The notes: generated from the letters alone by a model not told the origin. A stretch of 64,000 nt of DNA from Pedobacter helvus (GCF_005925325.1 NZ_SRMP01000006.1:248001-312000); one strand, 5' to 3'. Shown: positions 1-9,645, numbered from the stretch's first letter. A program made the numbers and translations.

Positions 1-3000
1 ACCTACGTCACCAAGCAGCTAACGAAACTTCTCAGCAACGTAAAAACGAAGCTTTGAAACGTTTACAAGTTGTAGAGGCTTTCCGTGGTTCAAGAGCAAA
101 TATCGAGAATAACCCAGAGTGGATGATCATTAAGATTGTTCCAGTTATTCCACCAGAGTTACGTCCATTAGTTCCATTGGAAGGTGGTCGTTTCGCTACT
201 TCAGATTTGAACGATTTATATCGTCGTGTAATTATCCGTAACAACCGTTTAAAACGTTTGATCGAAATTAAAGCACCAGAAGTTATTTTACGTAACGAGA
301 AACGTATGTTACAGGAAGCTGTAGATTCGTTATTCGATAACTCACGTAAAGTAAATGCTGTTAAAACTGAAGGTAACCGTGCCTTAAAATCTCTTTCAGA
401 TATCTTGAAAGGTAAACAAGGTCGTTTCCGTCAAAACTTATTAGGTAAACGTGTGGATTATTCTGCTCGTTCGGTAATTGTTGTAGGTCCTAACCTTAAA
501 TTACACGAATGTGGTTTGCCAAAAGATATGGCTGCTGAGCTTTACAAACCGTTCATTATTCGTAAGATGATTGAGCGTGGCGTTGTAAAAACAGTAAAAT
601 CAGCTAAGAAAATTGTTGACAGAAAAGATCCACTAGTTTGGGATATCCTTGAAAACGTATTAAAAGGACACCCAGTGTTGTTAAACCGTGCACCTACGCT
701 ACACAGATTAGGTATCCAGTCTTTCCAACCAAAATTAGTAGAAGGTAAAGCTATCCAGTTACACCCATTAGTGTGTACCGCATTCAACGCCGATTTTGAC
801 GGTGACCAGATGGCAGTTCACTTACCGTTAGGTAATGCTGCAATTTTGGAAGCCCAAGTATTGATGTTGGCTGCTCACAATATCCTTAACCCTGCTAACG
901 GTACACCTATTACAGTACCTTCTCAGGATATGGTTTTGGGTCTTTATTATATTACTAAAGGCCGTAGAACTGATGATAAGAGAGTAGTAAGAGGTCAGGA
1001 TATGAGTTTTTACTCTGCAGAAGAGGTAATTATTGCCTACAATGAGAAAAGAGTAGACTTACACGCTTGGATTAAAGTAAAAGCTAACGTTAGAGAAGCA
1101 GACGGTACCATTGTAAACAAGCTAATTGAAACTACAGTTGGTCGTGTGTTATTTAACCAAATGGTACCAGAAGAGGTTGGTTACATCAACGAACTATTAA
1201 CCAAAAAATCTTTAAGAGATATCATTGGTGAAGTAGTGAAAATGACTGGTATGGCTCGTTCTGCAAGATTCTTAGATGACATCAAAGAACTTGGATTTAA
1301 AATGGCTTTCCAAGGAGGTTTATCGTTCAACTTACAAGACGTAAACATTCCTGTAGAGAAACACACTTTATTAGAGCAAGCTGCTAACGAAGTTGAAGAA
1401 GTAAGAAACAACTATAACATGGGTTTCATTACCAACAACGAGCGTTACAACCAAATTATCGATATCTGGACTCGTATCAACAACCGTTTAACTACGTTTG
1501 TGATGAACCAATTATCATCAGATAACCAAGGTTTCAACTCTGTTTACATGATGCTTGACTCTGGAGCCCGTGGTTCTAAAGAGCAAATTCGTCAGTTAGC
1601 AGGTATGAGGGGCTTGATGGCTAAACCTCAAAAATCAGGTTCAGGTGGTGAGATTATCGAAAACCCAATCTTGTCTAACTTTAAAGAAGGATTATCTGTA
1701 TTAGAGTATTTTATCTCTACCCACGGTGCCCGTAAAGGTTTGGCGGATACGGCGTTAAAAACTGCGGATGCGGGTTACTTAACTCGTCGTTTGCATGACG
1801 TTGCGCAAGATATGATTGTTAATGCAGTAGACTGTGGTACTTTAAGAGGTATGTACACTACAGCATTGAAAGATAACGAAGATATTGTAGAGCCTTTATA
1901 TGAGCGTATTTTGGGACGTACATCACTACATGATGTATTCAATCCGTTAAATGGTGAGTTATTGGTATCTGCAGGTCAAGATATCGACGAAGATATTGCT
2001 AAAGCGATTGAAGAGTCTCCGCTAGAAGGTATCGAAATTCGTTCGGTATTAACTTGTGAGAACAAGCGTGGAGTTTGTGCTTTATGTTACGGACGTAACT
2101 TGGCATCAGGTAAACGTGTTCAACGTGGTGAGGCTGTAGGTGTAATTGCCGCACAGTCAATCGGTGAGCCGGGTACACAGTTAACACTTCGTACATTCCA
2201 CGTGGGTGGTACGGCGTCTAACATTGCCAACGAGTCGCAAATCAATGCTAAGTTTGACGGCGTAATTGAGTTTGAAAACTTACGTACCGTACAAACTACA
2301 ACCGAAGATGGTGTGATCGACATCGTTCTAGGTCGTTCAGGCGAATTCAGAATTGTTGAACCAGGAACTAACAAAGTAATCGTTAACAACAATATTCCTT
2401 ATGGTGCATTCTTATATGTAAAAGAAGGTGATAAAGTTGCTAAAGGCGATAAGATTGTTTCTTGGGATCCATATAACGCGGTTATTATCTCAGAATTTGG
2501 AGGTAAAATCGAGTTTGATGCGATCATTGAAGGTGTAACTTTCCGTGAAGAATCTGATGAGCAAACTGGTCACCGTGAGAAAGTAATCATTGATACTCGT
2601 GATAAAACCAAAAACCCTGCTATCAAAGTATTGGATAAAAAAGGTGATATCATTAGAACATACAACATCCCGGTAGGTGCACACATTGCCGTTGATGATG
2701 GAGATGCAGTACAAACTGGTCAGGTGTTAGTGAAAATCCCTCGTGCTACTGGTAAAACCCGAGATATTACAGGTGGTTTACCTCGTGTAACTGAGTTATT
2801 CGAGGCTCGTAACCCTTCAAATCCAGCGGTTGTTACCGAGATTGATGGTGTGGTAACTTTAGGTGGTATCAAACGTGGTAACCGTGAGATTACTATCGAG
2901 TCTAGAGATGGTGAGGTTAAAAAATATCTTGTTCCATTGTCTAAACACATCTTGGTACAAGATAACGACTTCGTAAAAGCAGGTATGCCATTGTCAGATG

Positions 3001-3659
3001 GTTCTATCTCTCCAGCAGATATCTTGGCAATCAAAGGTCCTGCGGCAGTGCAAGAGTACTTAGTAAATGGTATCCAAGAGGTTTACCGTTTGCAAGGTGT
3101 GAAGATCAACGATAAACACTTTGAGGTAATTGTACACCAAATGATGCAGAAAGTACATATCGAAGATCCGGGAGATACTCGTTTCTTGGAGAATGACTCT
3201 GTAGATCGTTGGGACTTCATGGATGAGAATGATGAAATCTTCGACAAGAAAGTTGTTGTTGAGGCAGGCGACTCGACTACCGTAAAACCTGGTCAGATCA
3301 TTTCTTTACGTAAACTAAGAGACGAAAATTCTCAATTAAAACGTCAAGATTTGAAACAGATCGAAGTAAGAGATGCTAAACCAGCTACTGCAAGTTCAGT
3401 ACTACAAGGTATCACACGTGCTTCATTAGGTACTAAGTCGTTTATCTCTGCTGCTTCATTCCAGGAAACTACAAAAGTGTTGAACGAAGCTGCAATTGCA
3501 GGTAAGAAAGACAGAATGTTAGGCTTGAAAGAAAACGTAATTGTTGGTCACTTGATCCCTTCAGGTACCGGTGTACGTGGCTACGAGCGTATCATTGTAG
3601 GTTCTCAAGAAGAGTACGATAAATTATTAGCTTCGAAACAAGAAGAAGTAGAAGCTTAA
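1..3659 (+). CDS. rpoC: RNA polymerase beta' subunit, 5'-truncated by window edge
   Basis: Largest catalytic subunit of RNA polymerase. The frame is open from nt 3, so the gene begins before the window; about 1218 codons remain, and roughly 200 N-terminal residues including the first zinc site are missing compared with the usual length of about 1420 in this phylum. The active-site motif NADFDGD lies at nt 786-806 and supplies the three Mg-binding aspartates. The second zinc site is visible (CGTLRG near nt 1833, then the CENKRGVC and ALC cysteines near nt 2060-2085), followed by the trigger-loop region [16 protein letters not shown] near nt 2165. The C-terminal part carries the long insertion usual for bacterial beta'. 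rpoB should lie just upstream. A strong terminator follows the stop. Identity is certain. Confidence 0.99.
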   Translation, partial: LRHQAANETSQQRKNEALKRLQVVEAFRGSRANIENNPEWMIIKIVPVIPPELRPLVPLEGGRFATSDLNDLYRRVIIRNNRLKRLIEIKAPEVILRNEKRMLQEAVDSLFDNSRKVNAVKTEGNRALKSLSDILKGKQGRFRQNLLGKRVDYSARSVIVVGPNLKLHECGLPKDMAAELYKPFIIRKMIERGVVKTVKSAKKIVDRKDPLVWDILENVLKGHPVLLNRAPTLHRLGIQSFQPKLVEGKAIQLHPLVCTAFNADFDGDQMAVHLPLGNAAILEAQVLMLAAHNILNPANGTPITVPSQDMVLGLYYITKGRRTDDKRVVRGQDMSFYSAEEVIIAYNEKRVDLHAWIKVKANVREADGTIVNKLIETTVGRVLFNQMVPEEVGYINELLTKKSLRDIIGEVVKMTGMARSARFLDDIKELGFKMAFQGGLSFNLQDVNIPVEKHTLLEQAANEVEEVRNNYNMGFITNNERYNQIIDIWTRINNRLTTFVMNQLSSDNQGFNSVYMMLDSGARGSKEQIRQLAGMRGLMAKPQKSGSGGEIIENPILSNFKEGLSVLEYFISTHGARKGLADTALKTADAGYLTRRLHDVAQDMIVNAVDCGTLRGMYTTALKDNEDIVEPLYERILGRTSLHDVFNPLNGELLVSAGQDIDEDIAKAIEESPLEGIEIRSVLTCENKRGVCALCYGRNLASGKRVQRGEAVGVIAAQSIGEPGTQLTLRTFHVGGTASNIANESQINAKFDGVIEFENLRTVQTTTEDGVIDIVLGRSGEFRIVEPGTNKVIVNNNIPYGAFLYVKEGDKVAKGDKIVSWDPYNAVIISEFGGKIEFDAIIEGVTFREESDEQTGHREKVIIDTRDKTKNPAIKVLDKKGDIIRTYNIPVGAHIAVDDGDAVQTGQVLVKIPRATGKTRDITGGLPRVTELFEARNPSNPAVVTEIDGVVTLGGIKRGNREITIESRDGEVKKYLVPLSKHILVQDNDFVKAGMPLSDGSISPADILAIKGPAAVQEYLVNGIQEVYRLQGVKINDKHFEVIVHQMMQKVHIEDPGDTRFLENDSVDRWDFMDENDEIFDKKVVVEAGDSTTVKPGQIISLRKLRDENSQLKRQDLKQIEVRDAKPATASSVLQGITRASLGTKSFISAASFQETTKVLNEAAIAGKKDRMLGLKENVIVGHLIPSGTGVRGYERIIVGSQEEYDKLLASKQEEVEA

Positions 3660-3681
3660 CCTCTAAAGGAGAATGTAAATA

Positions 3682-3715
3682 AATCCCTAGCGTTAATTCG
3701 TTAGGGATTTTTTAT
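3682..3715 (+). terminator. rpoC intrinsic terminator
   Basis: An 11-bp stem (3682-3692 with 3699-3709, one G-U pair) and a 6-nt loop are followed by a T-rich tract, 22 nt after the rpoC stop. Confidence 0.93.
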
Positions 3716-3718
3716 TTT

Positions 3719-3748
3719 TTGAATGTTTCTTTTAAAAAGTTAGTTTTG
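3719..3748 (+). promoter_or_regulatory. Bacteroidota promoter of the DUF3467 gene
   Basis: TTG at 3719-3721, a 19-nt spacer, then the exact -7 element TAGTTTTG at 3741-3748. The ATG at 3754 is only 5 nt further on, so the transcript should have almost no leader. Confidence 0.75.
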
Positions 3749-3753
3749 TTAGT

Positions 3754-4065
3754 ATGGAAGAACAACAGAACGAAAATCAATTAAATATAGAATTAGCCGA
3801 AGAAATTGCTGAGGGCATTTTTTCGAACTTAGCTATCATCACCCATTCTAACACCGAATTTGTTTTAGATTTTATTAGGGTAATGCCTGGTATTCCTAAG
3901 GCAAAAGTTAAATCTAGAATTATTTTAACGCCAGAGCATGCTAAACGTTTAATGCATGCCATGCAAGACAACATCGAGAAATTTGAAGCAGCCCACGGAC
4001 GTATAAAAACGCAAGACGAAACACCATTTCCGATGGGCTTTGGTGGTCCAACTGCACAAGCATAA
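3754..4065 (+). CDS. DUF3467 family protein
   Basis: A 103-residue soluble protein of the DUF3467 family, found directly downstream of rpoC in many Bacteroidota. Function is unknown. Visible traits are an acidic N-terminus, a central beta-rich stretch (residues 25-55, including the segment FVLDFIRVMPG), a helical segment around residues 60-85 and a Gly/Pro-rich tail. The family is sometimes described as gas-vesicle or phage-protein-like in fold, but nothing here confirms that. The start is set by a promoter whose -7 element ends 5 nt before the ATG. It is a single-gene unit bounded by terminators on both sides, so it is transcribed apart from rpoC despite the conserved adjacency. Confidence 0.85.
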   Translation: MEEQQNENQLNIELAEEIAEGIFSNLAIITHSNTEFVLDFIRVMPGIPKAKVKSRIILTPEHAKRLMHAMQDNIEKFEAAHGRIKTQDETPFPMGFGGPTAQA

Positions 4066-4072
4066 TTAATTG

Positions 4073-4105
4073 AAGCCATTCGCCATAAAACGAATGGCTT
4101 TTTTT
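4073..4105 (+). terminator. Terminator after the DUF3467 gene
   Basis: A 10-bp stem (4073-4082 with 4091-4100), an 8-nt loop and a run of T. A possible upstream start of the next reading frame would lie inside this hairpin, which argues for the later start at 4127. Confidence 0.9.
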
Positions 4106-4126
4106 CTTTTTGTCAATCTAACGCTT

Positions 4127-4759
4127 ATGGAAAAGTCTCCAAATTTATCTCAAAAAATATACCTATCAATTTTAGTTTTTCTAGTTTGGTTTGCTTTAAT
4201 TTTTCAATTTTCTGTCCATATCAATACTGGTGTGGCTGTAAAGTCAGAATTAGTAATTAGGTTTTTTAGTTATTTTACGATAGATAGCAATTTACTGGTT
4301 GCTTTATGCAGCACCTCGATTTTGTTTTTTCGTTCTACTAGCGTTGGAAGATTTTTCGCTAAACCTCAGGTGATTGCGGCCATTGCTATTTATATCATAG
4401 TTGTTGCGCTGGTTTATAATGCAGTACTGAGGTTTTTATGGGCATTTGAAGGCTGGTCTATGGTACTGAACGAATTGCTGCACGTAGTTGTTCCGTTGAT
4501 GTTTTTAGGTTATTGGATCTATTTCGTACCTAAGCAACAATTACAATGGAAGCACATTTGGTTTTGGCTCATCTATCCATTAGTATATACCATATTTGTA
4601 TTATTTAGAGGGAACTATTCCGGTTTTTATCCTTATCCATTTTTGAATGTAACCAAATTTGGGATCGAGAAAGTAGTAGTAAACTGTGCAATAATTACTT
4701 TGTTGTTTGCCTTTCTATCTATATTGTTCGTTGCTATGGCTAGGCGTAAAACCAAGTGA
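4127..4759 (+). CDS. Pr6Pr family (FAR-17a/AIG1-like) membrane protein
   Basis: About 210 residues with six hydrophobic segments (near residues 12-32, 47-66, 79-103, 113-130, 140-158 and 180-202), matching the six-helix Pr6Pr family. No enzymatic function is established for the bacterial members; related eukaryotic AIG1/ADTRP proteins hydrolyse branched fatty-acid esters. A conserved Thr/Asp/Asn cluster (YFTIDSNLLVAL) lies in helix 2 and a His (NELLHVVVPL) in helix 4. The frame is open further 5', but that extension runs through the preceding terminator, so the ATG at 4127 (MEKSPNL) is preferred. It stands alone, with an independent promoter in front of the next gene. Confidence 0.75.
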   Translation: MEKSPNLSQKIYLSILVFLVWFALIFQFSVHINTGVAVKSELVIRFFSYFTIDSNLLVALCSTSILFFRSTSVGRFFAKPQVIAAIAIYIIVVALVYNAVLRFLWAFEGWSMVLNELLHVVVPLMFLGYWIYFVPKQQLQWKHIWFWLIYPLVYTIFVLFRGNYSGFYPYPFLNVTKFGIEKVVVNCAIITLLFAFLSILFVAMARRKTK

Positions 4760-4814
4760 AGTGCGTAACAAATTTGATTTCGAACATAATTTGTAAAACC
4801 ACAGCTATAAACCG

Positions 4815-4844
4815 TTGTTTTTTAAATTGTAACTACTATTTTTG
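4815..4844 (+). promoter_or_regulatory. Promoter of the cupin gene
   Basis: TTG at 4815-4817, a 19-nt spacer, and the exact -7 element TATTTTTG at 4837-4844. It lies 5 nt before the ATG at 4850. Confidence 0.75.
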
Positions 4845-4849
4845 GAGCA

Positions 4850-5347
4850 ATGGAATCACAAAAAAAAGATATTTTTGATAGCATAGCACAACGATTAAAA
4901 TTGGAAGGTTTTAACGTTGTAAATAGAGATGAAACTAGACCCTGGGGTGGTTTCTTTGTAATAGACGAAGGTCAGGCGCAGCAATTTGCTGACACTTATT
5001 TTGATGGGCTGGATACCGATACCTTAAAAATAGGAGGTAAGTTAAGTCCCAAGATATTAATTGTGGCTCCAGAGTCTCGTCTTTCTTGGCAATATCACCA
5101 CCGTAGAGCCGAAATTTGGCAAGTAGTTACGGGTACAGTAGGTATCAAAACTAGCGAAACGGATGAAGAAGGTGAATTGAAACGCTACCATCCAAATGAC
5201 CAGATTAAATTGCACCAAGGCGAACGTCATCGTTTAATAGGTTTGGAAGATTGGGGTGTAGTAGCCGAAATTTGGCAACATACTGATGCAAACAATCCTT
5301 CAGACGAAGATGATATCGTTCGTGTTCAAGATGATTTCGGTAGGTAG
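4850..5347 (+). CDS. Cupin protein, type II phosphomannose isomerase-like
   Basis: A 165-residue single-domain cupin resembling the isomerase domain of type II mannose-6-phosphate isomerases. The N-terminal RPWGGF segment, the metal-binding cupin motif around residues 82-100 (SWQYHHRRAEIWQVVTGTV, with the HH and E ligands) and the second half-motif GERHRL near residue 124 are present. The C-terminal acidic stretch ending in VQDDFGR is typical of the Bacteroidota subgroup. The likely role is sugar-phosphate isomerisation or binding; the substrate is not known. Family assignment is firm, the exact reaction is not. The gene is monocistronic with a near-leaderless promoter. Confidence 0.8.
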   Translation: MESQKKDIFDSIAQRLKLEGFNVVNRDETRPWGGFFVIDEGQAQQFADTYFDGLDTDTLKIGGKLSPKILIVAPESRLSWQYHHRRAEIWQVVTGTVGIKTSETDEEGELKRYHPNDQIKLHQGERHRLIGLEDWGVVAEIWQHTDANNPSDEDDIVRVQDDFGR

Positions 5348-5395
5348 TTTATAATCCGTAACTTAGTAGCGCTATTTTAGCTTGTTTGAAGACTA

Positions 5396-5423
5396 TTGTG
5401 AAATAGACTTCGTTTTATTTTTG
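5396..5423 (+). promoter_or_regulatory. Promoter of the desaturase gene
   Basis: TTG at 5396-5398, a 17-nt spacer and the exact -7 element TATTTTTG at 5416-5423. The ATG starts at 5425, one nt after the element, so the transcript would begin at or inside the start codon if this promoter is used. Confidence 0.6.
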
Positions 5424-5424
5424 T

Positions 5425-6153
5425 ATGATCATTTTGTATTTCTTCTTGGCACATTGGTTTCTATCATTGTTCAGCCAAACTTTTTTCCTGCACCGTTATT
5501 CGTCTCATAAAATGTTTAAGATGAATAAATTTTGGGAACGTTTTTTCTATCTTTTATTGTTGTTGTCTCAAGGTTCATCGTTTTTAAATCCAAGAGCTTA
5601 TGCTATTCTTCACCGTATGCACCACGCTTATAGCGATACTGTGAAAGATCCACATTCTCCTCATTTTTTTAAGGATGTTTTCGGAATGATGATAGCCACT
5701 AAAAATATGTATTTGGCTTATTTATTACATAAAATTGAGCCAGAACCTGCTTTTAGGGGTAACTATCCAGAATGGCCGATTATAGATAAAATTGGTGATT
5801 CTTGGTTGTGGAGACTAGCATGCGCAGCATTCTATATTTGGTTCTACGTAACTTTTGCTACCCAATGGTGGATGTTTTTATTACTGCCAATCCACTTTCT
5901 AATGGGGCCACTTCATGGTGCTATCGTAAATTGGTGTGGACATAAATATGGTTACTCTAACCACGATAATGATGATCATAGCAAAAACTCCCTACCTTGG
6001 GATTTCCTATTAATGGGCGAGTTATTTCAGAACAATCATCATAAGAAGCCTAATTCTCCAAACTTTGCTACCAAATGGTGGGAGTTTGACCCAACCTACC
6101 CATTGATGAAAGCGATGCACTGGTTAAGGATCATTAAAATTAGAAAAGCATAA
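5425..6153 (+). CDS. Acyl-CoA (membrane) fatty acid desaturase family protein
   Basis: A 242-residue membrane di-iron enzyme of the stearoyl-CoA desaturase type. It would introduce a double bond into a membrane-lipid acyl chain at the cytoplasmic membrane. Two histidine boxes are clear: HRYSSH near residue 24 and HRMHH near residue 67. The segment WCGHKYGY near residue 172 and QNNHHKKPN near residue 210 supply the rest of the iron ligands. Hydrophobic segments flank the boxes. It is short for the family (often 250-320 residues), mainly at the N-terminus. The -7 element immediately before the ATG raises the question whether translation starts on a leaderless mRNA or slightly downstream. Confidence 0.88.
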   Translation: MIILYFFLAHWFLSLFSQTFFLHRYSSHKMFKMNKFWERFFYLLLLLSQGSSFLNPRAYAILHRMHHAYSDTVKDPHSPHFFKDVFGMMIATKNMYLAYLLHKIEPEPAFRGNYPEWPIIDKIGDSWLWRLACAAFYIWFYVTFATQWWMFLLLPIHFLMGPLHGAIVNWCGHKYGYSNHDNDDHSKNSLPWDFLLMGELFQNNHHKKPNSPNFATKWWEFDPTYPLMKAMHWLRIIKIRKA

Positions 6154-6185
6154 AAAAAGCTCCCGAAATATTTCGGGAGCTTTTT
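6154..6185. terminator. Bidirectional terminator
   Basis: A perfect 32-nt palindrome with A and T runs at the ends, centred at 6169/6170. It sits between the convergent desaturase and helicase genes and would terminate both. Confidence 0.95.
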
Positions 6186-6188
6186 ATT

Positions 6189-7442
6189 TTATGTTCGGCG
6201 ATTAATACCACCACCTTTATGCATCTTTTTCTTGTTGCTCGATGCATTTCCTTTTGAATCTTTCTGTGGTTTTCGAACTACCTCTTTACTAGCCAGCATA
6301 CTTTTCCAACTCAATGGGTAAGGATGATCTTCTACAATTGGAATTACCTTTTTGATCAGTTTGTGGATAGCAATTAGGTACTCATTTTCTTCTGCATCAA
6401 CAAAAGAAATTGCATTGCCGTTAGCTCCGGCTCTACCGGTTCTGCCAATTCGGTGTACGTAAGTTTCTGGCACGTTTGGTAAATCGTAGTTGAAAACATA
6501 AGTCAAATCATCTATATCAATACCACGAGCCGCAATATCCGTAGCTACTAATACTCTTAGTTTCCGCTCTTTAAATTCCGTCAATGCTCTTTGTCTGGCA
6601 CCTTGAGATTTATCACCATGTATCGCAGCGGCCTTGATGCCATCCTTAGCTAAATCTTTTGCAATTCTATCTGCACCGTGTTTAGTACGTGTAAATATTA
6701 AGGTATGATCAATATTTAGTTCGTCTAAAAGATGCTTTAATAATTTCCTTTTATCGGGTTTGTCTACAAAATAAACCGACTGGTTAATGGTCTCAGCCGT
6801 AGAAGATACTGGTGTAACCTCCACCATTACCGGCTCCTGCAAAATAGTATTTGCTAATTTCTGGATCTCTGGCGGCATAGTAGCAGAAAAAAACAAGGTT
6901 TGACGCTTAGAAGGTAGTTTGCTTACAATCTTTTTCACATCGTGGATGAAACCCATATCCAACATACGATCTGCTTCATCTAATACGAAAATCTCAATAT
7001 CGCCTAAGCTAATGTAGCCTTGGTTCATTAAATCAAGCAGCCTACCTGGTGTAGCTACCAAAACATCAACACCTTTTTTTAGTGCATCAACTTGTGGTTG
7101 TTGACCAACACCTCCAAAAATAACCAGATTTTTTACCGGCAGATTTTTGCCATAAGCGTTAAAACTATCTTGTATTTGTATCGCGAGTTCTCTAGTTGGC
7201 GTTAAAACTAAAGCTTTAATTGCTTTTTTATTGGTTTTTAAATGTCGCATGTGCAAAATTTGCAGCATAGGAATAGCGAAAGCGGCAGTTTTACCTGTTC
7301 CAGTTTGTGCGCAACCCAACAAATCTTTTAATTTTAAGATGCTAGGAATAGCTTTTTCCTGTATGGGAGTTGGCTTTTGATATCCTTCGGACTCAACAGC
7401 TTTTAATATGGGCTCAATCAGCCTTAATTGTGAAAATAACAT
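6189..7442 (-). CDS. rhlE: DEAD-box RNA helicase, RhlE subfamily
   Basis: A 417-residue ATP-dependent RNA helicase, probably acting in ribosome assembly or RNA turnover. Motifs in order: Q motif PTPIQ (24-28), Walker A AQTGTGKT (45-52), PTRELA, TPGR, DEAD (near 154), SAT (near 187), RGIDI and [10 protein letters not shown] (near 325-335). A short basic C-terminal tail rich in Lys and Gly follows, as in RhlE-type proteins. A perfect -7 element lies far upstream on the minus strand, giving a leader of about 135 nt, the longest seen among minus-strand genes here; long leaders are common on helicase genes that respond to cold. The stop is next to a bidirectional terminator. Confidence 0.95.
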   Translation of the reverse strand: MLFSQLRLIEPILKAVESEGYQKPTPIQEKAIPSILKLKDLLGCAQTGTGKTAAFAIPMLQILHMRHLKTNKKAIKALVLTPTRELAIQIQDSFNAYGKNLPVKNLVIFGGVGQQPQVDALKKGVDVLVATPGRLLDLMNQGYISLGDIEIFVLDEADRMLDMGFIHDVKKIVSKLPSKRQTLFFSATMPPEIQKLANTILQEPVMVEVTPVSSTAETINQSVYFVDKPDKRKLLKHLLDELNIDHTLIFTRTKHGADRIAKDLAKDGIKAAAIHGDKSQGARQRALTEFKERKLRVLVATDIAARGIDIDDLTYVFNYDLPNVPETYVHRIGRTGRAGANGNAISFVDAEENEYLIAIHKLIKKVIPIVEDHPYPLSWKSMLASKEVVRKPQKDSKGNASSNKKKMHKGGGINRRT

Positions 7443-7454
7443 TTTTTTAAGTAA

Positions 7455-7482
7455 AAAGTTAAAAGTAAAAATTAAAAAGTGC
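7455..7482. repeat. Heptad-periodic intergenic repeat, locus 1
   Basis: Four consecutive 7-nt units of the type AAAGTTA (AAAGTTA, AAAGTAA, AAATTAA, AAAGTGC). It lies in the leader of the helicase gene and shares a 20-nt identical stretch (7454-7473) with the locus at 48239-48258. Confidence 0.6.
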
Positions 7483-7582
7483 GTGTATCACACTTTAAAA
7501 TCCGAAGAAGCTAGAACAATCATTCGTTGAAGGACTAACTTGCGAGTTGCTTTAATGATTAAAGAAATTCAGCTTCGAGCTG

Positions 7583-7590
7583 CAAAGATA
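7583..7590 (-). promoter_or_regulatory. -7 element for the helicase gene
   Basis: On the minus strand the sequence reads TATCTTTG, an exact -7 match. No convincing TTG lies at the right distance upstream. If it is used, the helicase mRNA has a leader of about 135 nt. Confidence 0.45.
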
Positions 7591-7714
7591 GGTAAAATTT
7601 ATTTTGGTATGGTTTCGATGATTTTTTTGAAAATGTATGCCAGAGTTTCATCGCGATTTTAGTCCTGCTTTTTGTTTCAATCTTTTTGTTTTGATACTGC
7701 ACCGATCTCTTTAA

Positions 7715-7748
7715 CGTCATTGCGAGGAGGAACGATGTGGCAATCTTT
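7715..7748. repeat. REP-like dispersed repeat, single arm
   Basis: The segment runs from CGTCATTGCGAGG to GGCAATCTTT, the form of a widespread bacterial intergenic palindromic repeat. A related but two-armed copy lies at 33068-33153. No second arm is evident here. Confidence 0.55.
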
Positions 7749-7948
7749 TGCGTTAGTACTCTAACAAAAAAGGATTTTTCACTTCGGGTTTAACTTACAG
7801 CTCGTTGGTTCTGCTATATTTTGACCGCTTTAAATTCGTTCCATTTTGAATACAATAGGTTCGGTGTTAATGTTTTAAGATTGTTAGAAATAATGCTACA
7901 ATTTGGTATAGAAGCCCCGTTAACGTAAGAGACCATTATAGGCAGTTT

Positions 7949-8416
7949 TTAATCACTATTACTCCATGTCATTATTCCATTTAGTTCTTTAGAGAACCCA
8001 TCTAACAAGTATAGATTTAATATTTTAACATATATCCATGCTTCATGGGATTGTTGCATTTTAGATTTGTTTGTGTCAACGATAATAACTTCGTTAAGTG
8101 AGTATTTTTTTAAAATTTCAGTGATGACTAGGATGTCTTCTGCATCTATACCTTTTGTTGCTCCGCTACCTCCATATTTTTGTCCTTCAAAATACTTTGC
8201 TAAGTCAATTTCTGGGCTTAAAAATCGTTTTTCAGGTTCTGAATAGTCGTTATTTAGCGGAACGTATATACCCTCAACGCTTGGATGTAAGCAGGAAAAC
8301 CCTCCAGTCTGATTTGAAAAAAGTATTCCTGATGGATACTCGATTATTAATCCAAGTCCTACACTGTCCCAAAGTTCTATTTTTGGTCTGATTGGTCGTT
8401 CTGAGATGTTCTTCAT
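7949..8416 (-). CDS. Uncharacterised protein, possibly DUF6210-like
   Basis: A 155-residue cytoplasmic protein without signal peptide or membrane segment. I chose the ATG at 8416 (MKNISERP); a TTG further upstream would add 15 hydrophobic residues that look non-native. Visible features are a conserved-looking core GLGLIIEYPSGILFSNQTGG, the segment PSVEGIYVPL, and GSGATKGID near residue 100. These resemble, from memory, the DUF6210 family; I cannot verify that. Such small orphan proteins in Bacteroidota are sometimes immunity proteins of polymorphic toxins, but no toxin lies beside it. It sits alone between an intergenic region with a REP-like repeat and a PLP enzyme, which suggests a solitary acquisition. 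Confidence 0.6.
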   Translation of the reverse strand: MKNISERPIRPKIELWDSVGLGLIIEYPSGILFSNQTGGFSCLHPSVEGIYVPLNNDYSEPEKRFLSPEIDLAKYFEGQKYGGSGATKGIDAEDILVITEILKKYSLNEVIIVDTNKSKMQQSHEAWIYVKILNLYLLDGFSKELNGIMTWSNSD

Positions 8417-8481
8417 AAGGTTACCGATAAATAGCTTGTGAATAAATATACATAAACTCAATGGTTTCGTACAGCTAGTTT

Positions 8482-9642
8482 TTAGATCTTTTCCAAAGCC
8501 TGCTCCAGATCTTTAATCAAATAATCGGGTTCTTCTAAACCAATATAAATCCGAATTAAAACATGCCTAGGATTATCAATGCTAAAGTCGGCTTTGCTAA
8601 TGCCAGCACAAGCAGGAATGATTAAACTTTCGTAACCACCCCAAGAAACCGCCATCAAAATATGTTTTAGGCCATTGCAAAATGCTTCTATCTTTTCTAA
8701 ACTCGAATTTTTAAGTACGATACTGAACAATCCGCCGCAAGCCTTCATCTGCTTTTTAGCCAATTCCAGTTGTTTGTTATTTCTACTAAATGGATGAAGT
8801 ACTTTTTCCACTTTTGGGTGTTGTTCTAGGTATTTGATTACCTCATTCGCGTTAGCTGTAATTTTTTCTAACCTAATGGGTAAAGTACGCAAGCTTCGTA
8901 ATAACAACCACGCATTTTGAGGCGCTAGAGAAGCACCAATGTTCATATATTCTTTCTCAAATATTTGCTTTAACAGTGCTTTTTTTCCTGTCACTACACC
9001 AGCTACAACATCGCTGTGCCCAGCCAGGTATTTAGTAGCCGACTGCGCCACTAGATCAATTCCGTAAGCAATAGGTTGTTGGTAAAGCGGCGAGCAATAG
9101 CTGTTGTCAATCATGGTAATGATATTTTTAGCTTTTGCTATTTTGGCTATCGCTTCTAAATCCTGAACATCGAAACTGAAGGTGTTTGGCGATTCCAAAT
9201 AAATCAACTTTGTTTGCGCATTAATTGCAGCTTCAATAGCGGATGTATCACTTCCGTTCACAAAAGTAGTTTTTACACCAAATTTCGGTAGCAAATCATT
9301 GAATAATTTGATTGTCCAACTGTAAGGATTTTCTATACAAATTACTTCATCACCTTGTTGCAGCAAAGCTAATACAGGAATAGTTACAGCAGCAATTCCG
9401 CTTCCGAAAACCAAAGCATCTTCGGCACCATCAAGCGCAGCCAGTTTCTTCCTTAAAATATCGATAGTGGGATTGAAACCACGAGAATAGAGGTTCCCTT
9501 GGTATTCATCGGCTAAGGCATTTCTAAAATCATCAACTGTGTTGAATTTGAAATTACTGGTTTGAATAATTGGCGGTGCAATAGCGTTGAAGTAGTTTTC
9601 TCTTTCTTCGCCAAGTTCGTTTAGTATGTAAGAAATATCCAC
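8482..9642 (-). CDS. Cys/Met metabolism PLP-dependent enzyme
   Basis: A 386-residue fold-type I PLP enzyme of the cystathionine gamma-synthase/beta-lyase family. The cofactor lysine is in SATKYLAGHSD (near residue 209), and the PLP-phosphate-binding region GSGIAAVT is near residue 80. The Tyr/Arg pair typical of the active site (YSRGFNPT, near residue 52) and the C-terminal SWGGYESL substrate-binding motif are present. It may act as cystathionine synthase, lyase or gamma-elimination enzyme; the sequence does not decide. It lies 68 nt downstream of an amino-acid permease on the same strand, so the two may be cotranscribed, which fits a role in amino-acid catabolism. Confidence 0.88.
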   Translation of the reverse strand: MDISYILNELGEERENYFNAIAPPIIQTSNFKFNTVDDFRNALADEYQGNLYSRGFNPTIDILRKKLAALDGAEDALVFGSGIAAVTIPVLALLQQGDEVICIENPYSWTIKLFNDLLPKFGVKTTFVNGSDTSAIEAAINAQTKLIYLESPNTFSFDVQDLEAIAKIAKAKNIITMIDNSYCSPLYQQPIAYGIDLVAQSATKYLAGHSDVVAGVVTGKKALLKQIFEKEYMNIGASLAPQNAWLLLRSLRTLPIRLEKITANANEVIKYLEQHPKVEKVLHPFSRNNKQLELAKKQMKACGGLFSIVLKNSSLEKIEAFCNGLKHILMAVSWGGYESLIIPACAGISKADFSIDNPRHVLIRIYIGLEEPDYLIKDLEQALEKI

Positions 9643-9645
9643 GTT

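Larger units (their letters stand above)
7443..7948. other. 506-nt intergenic region
   Basis: It holds the helicase leader with its heptad repeat, a terminator-like hairpin on the minus strand at 7476-7496, the -7 element at 7583-7590, and one arm of a dispersed REP-like repeat at 7715-7748. I find no credible gene in it. Confidence 0.7.

Noticed and set aside
1..3659. Antisense open frames inside rpoC
   Set aside because: They arise from codon bias on the opposite strand and have no supporting signals.
4070..4126. Upstream start for the Pr6Pr gene
   Set aside because: The extension lies inside an intrinsic terminator hairpin.
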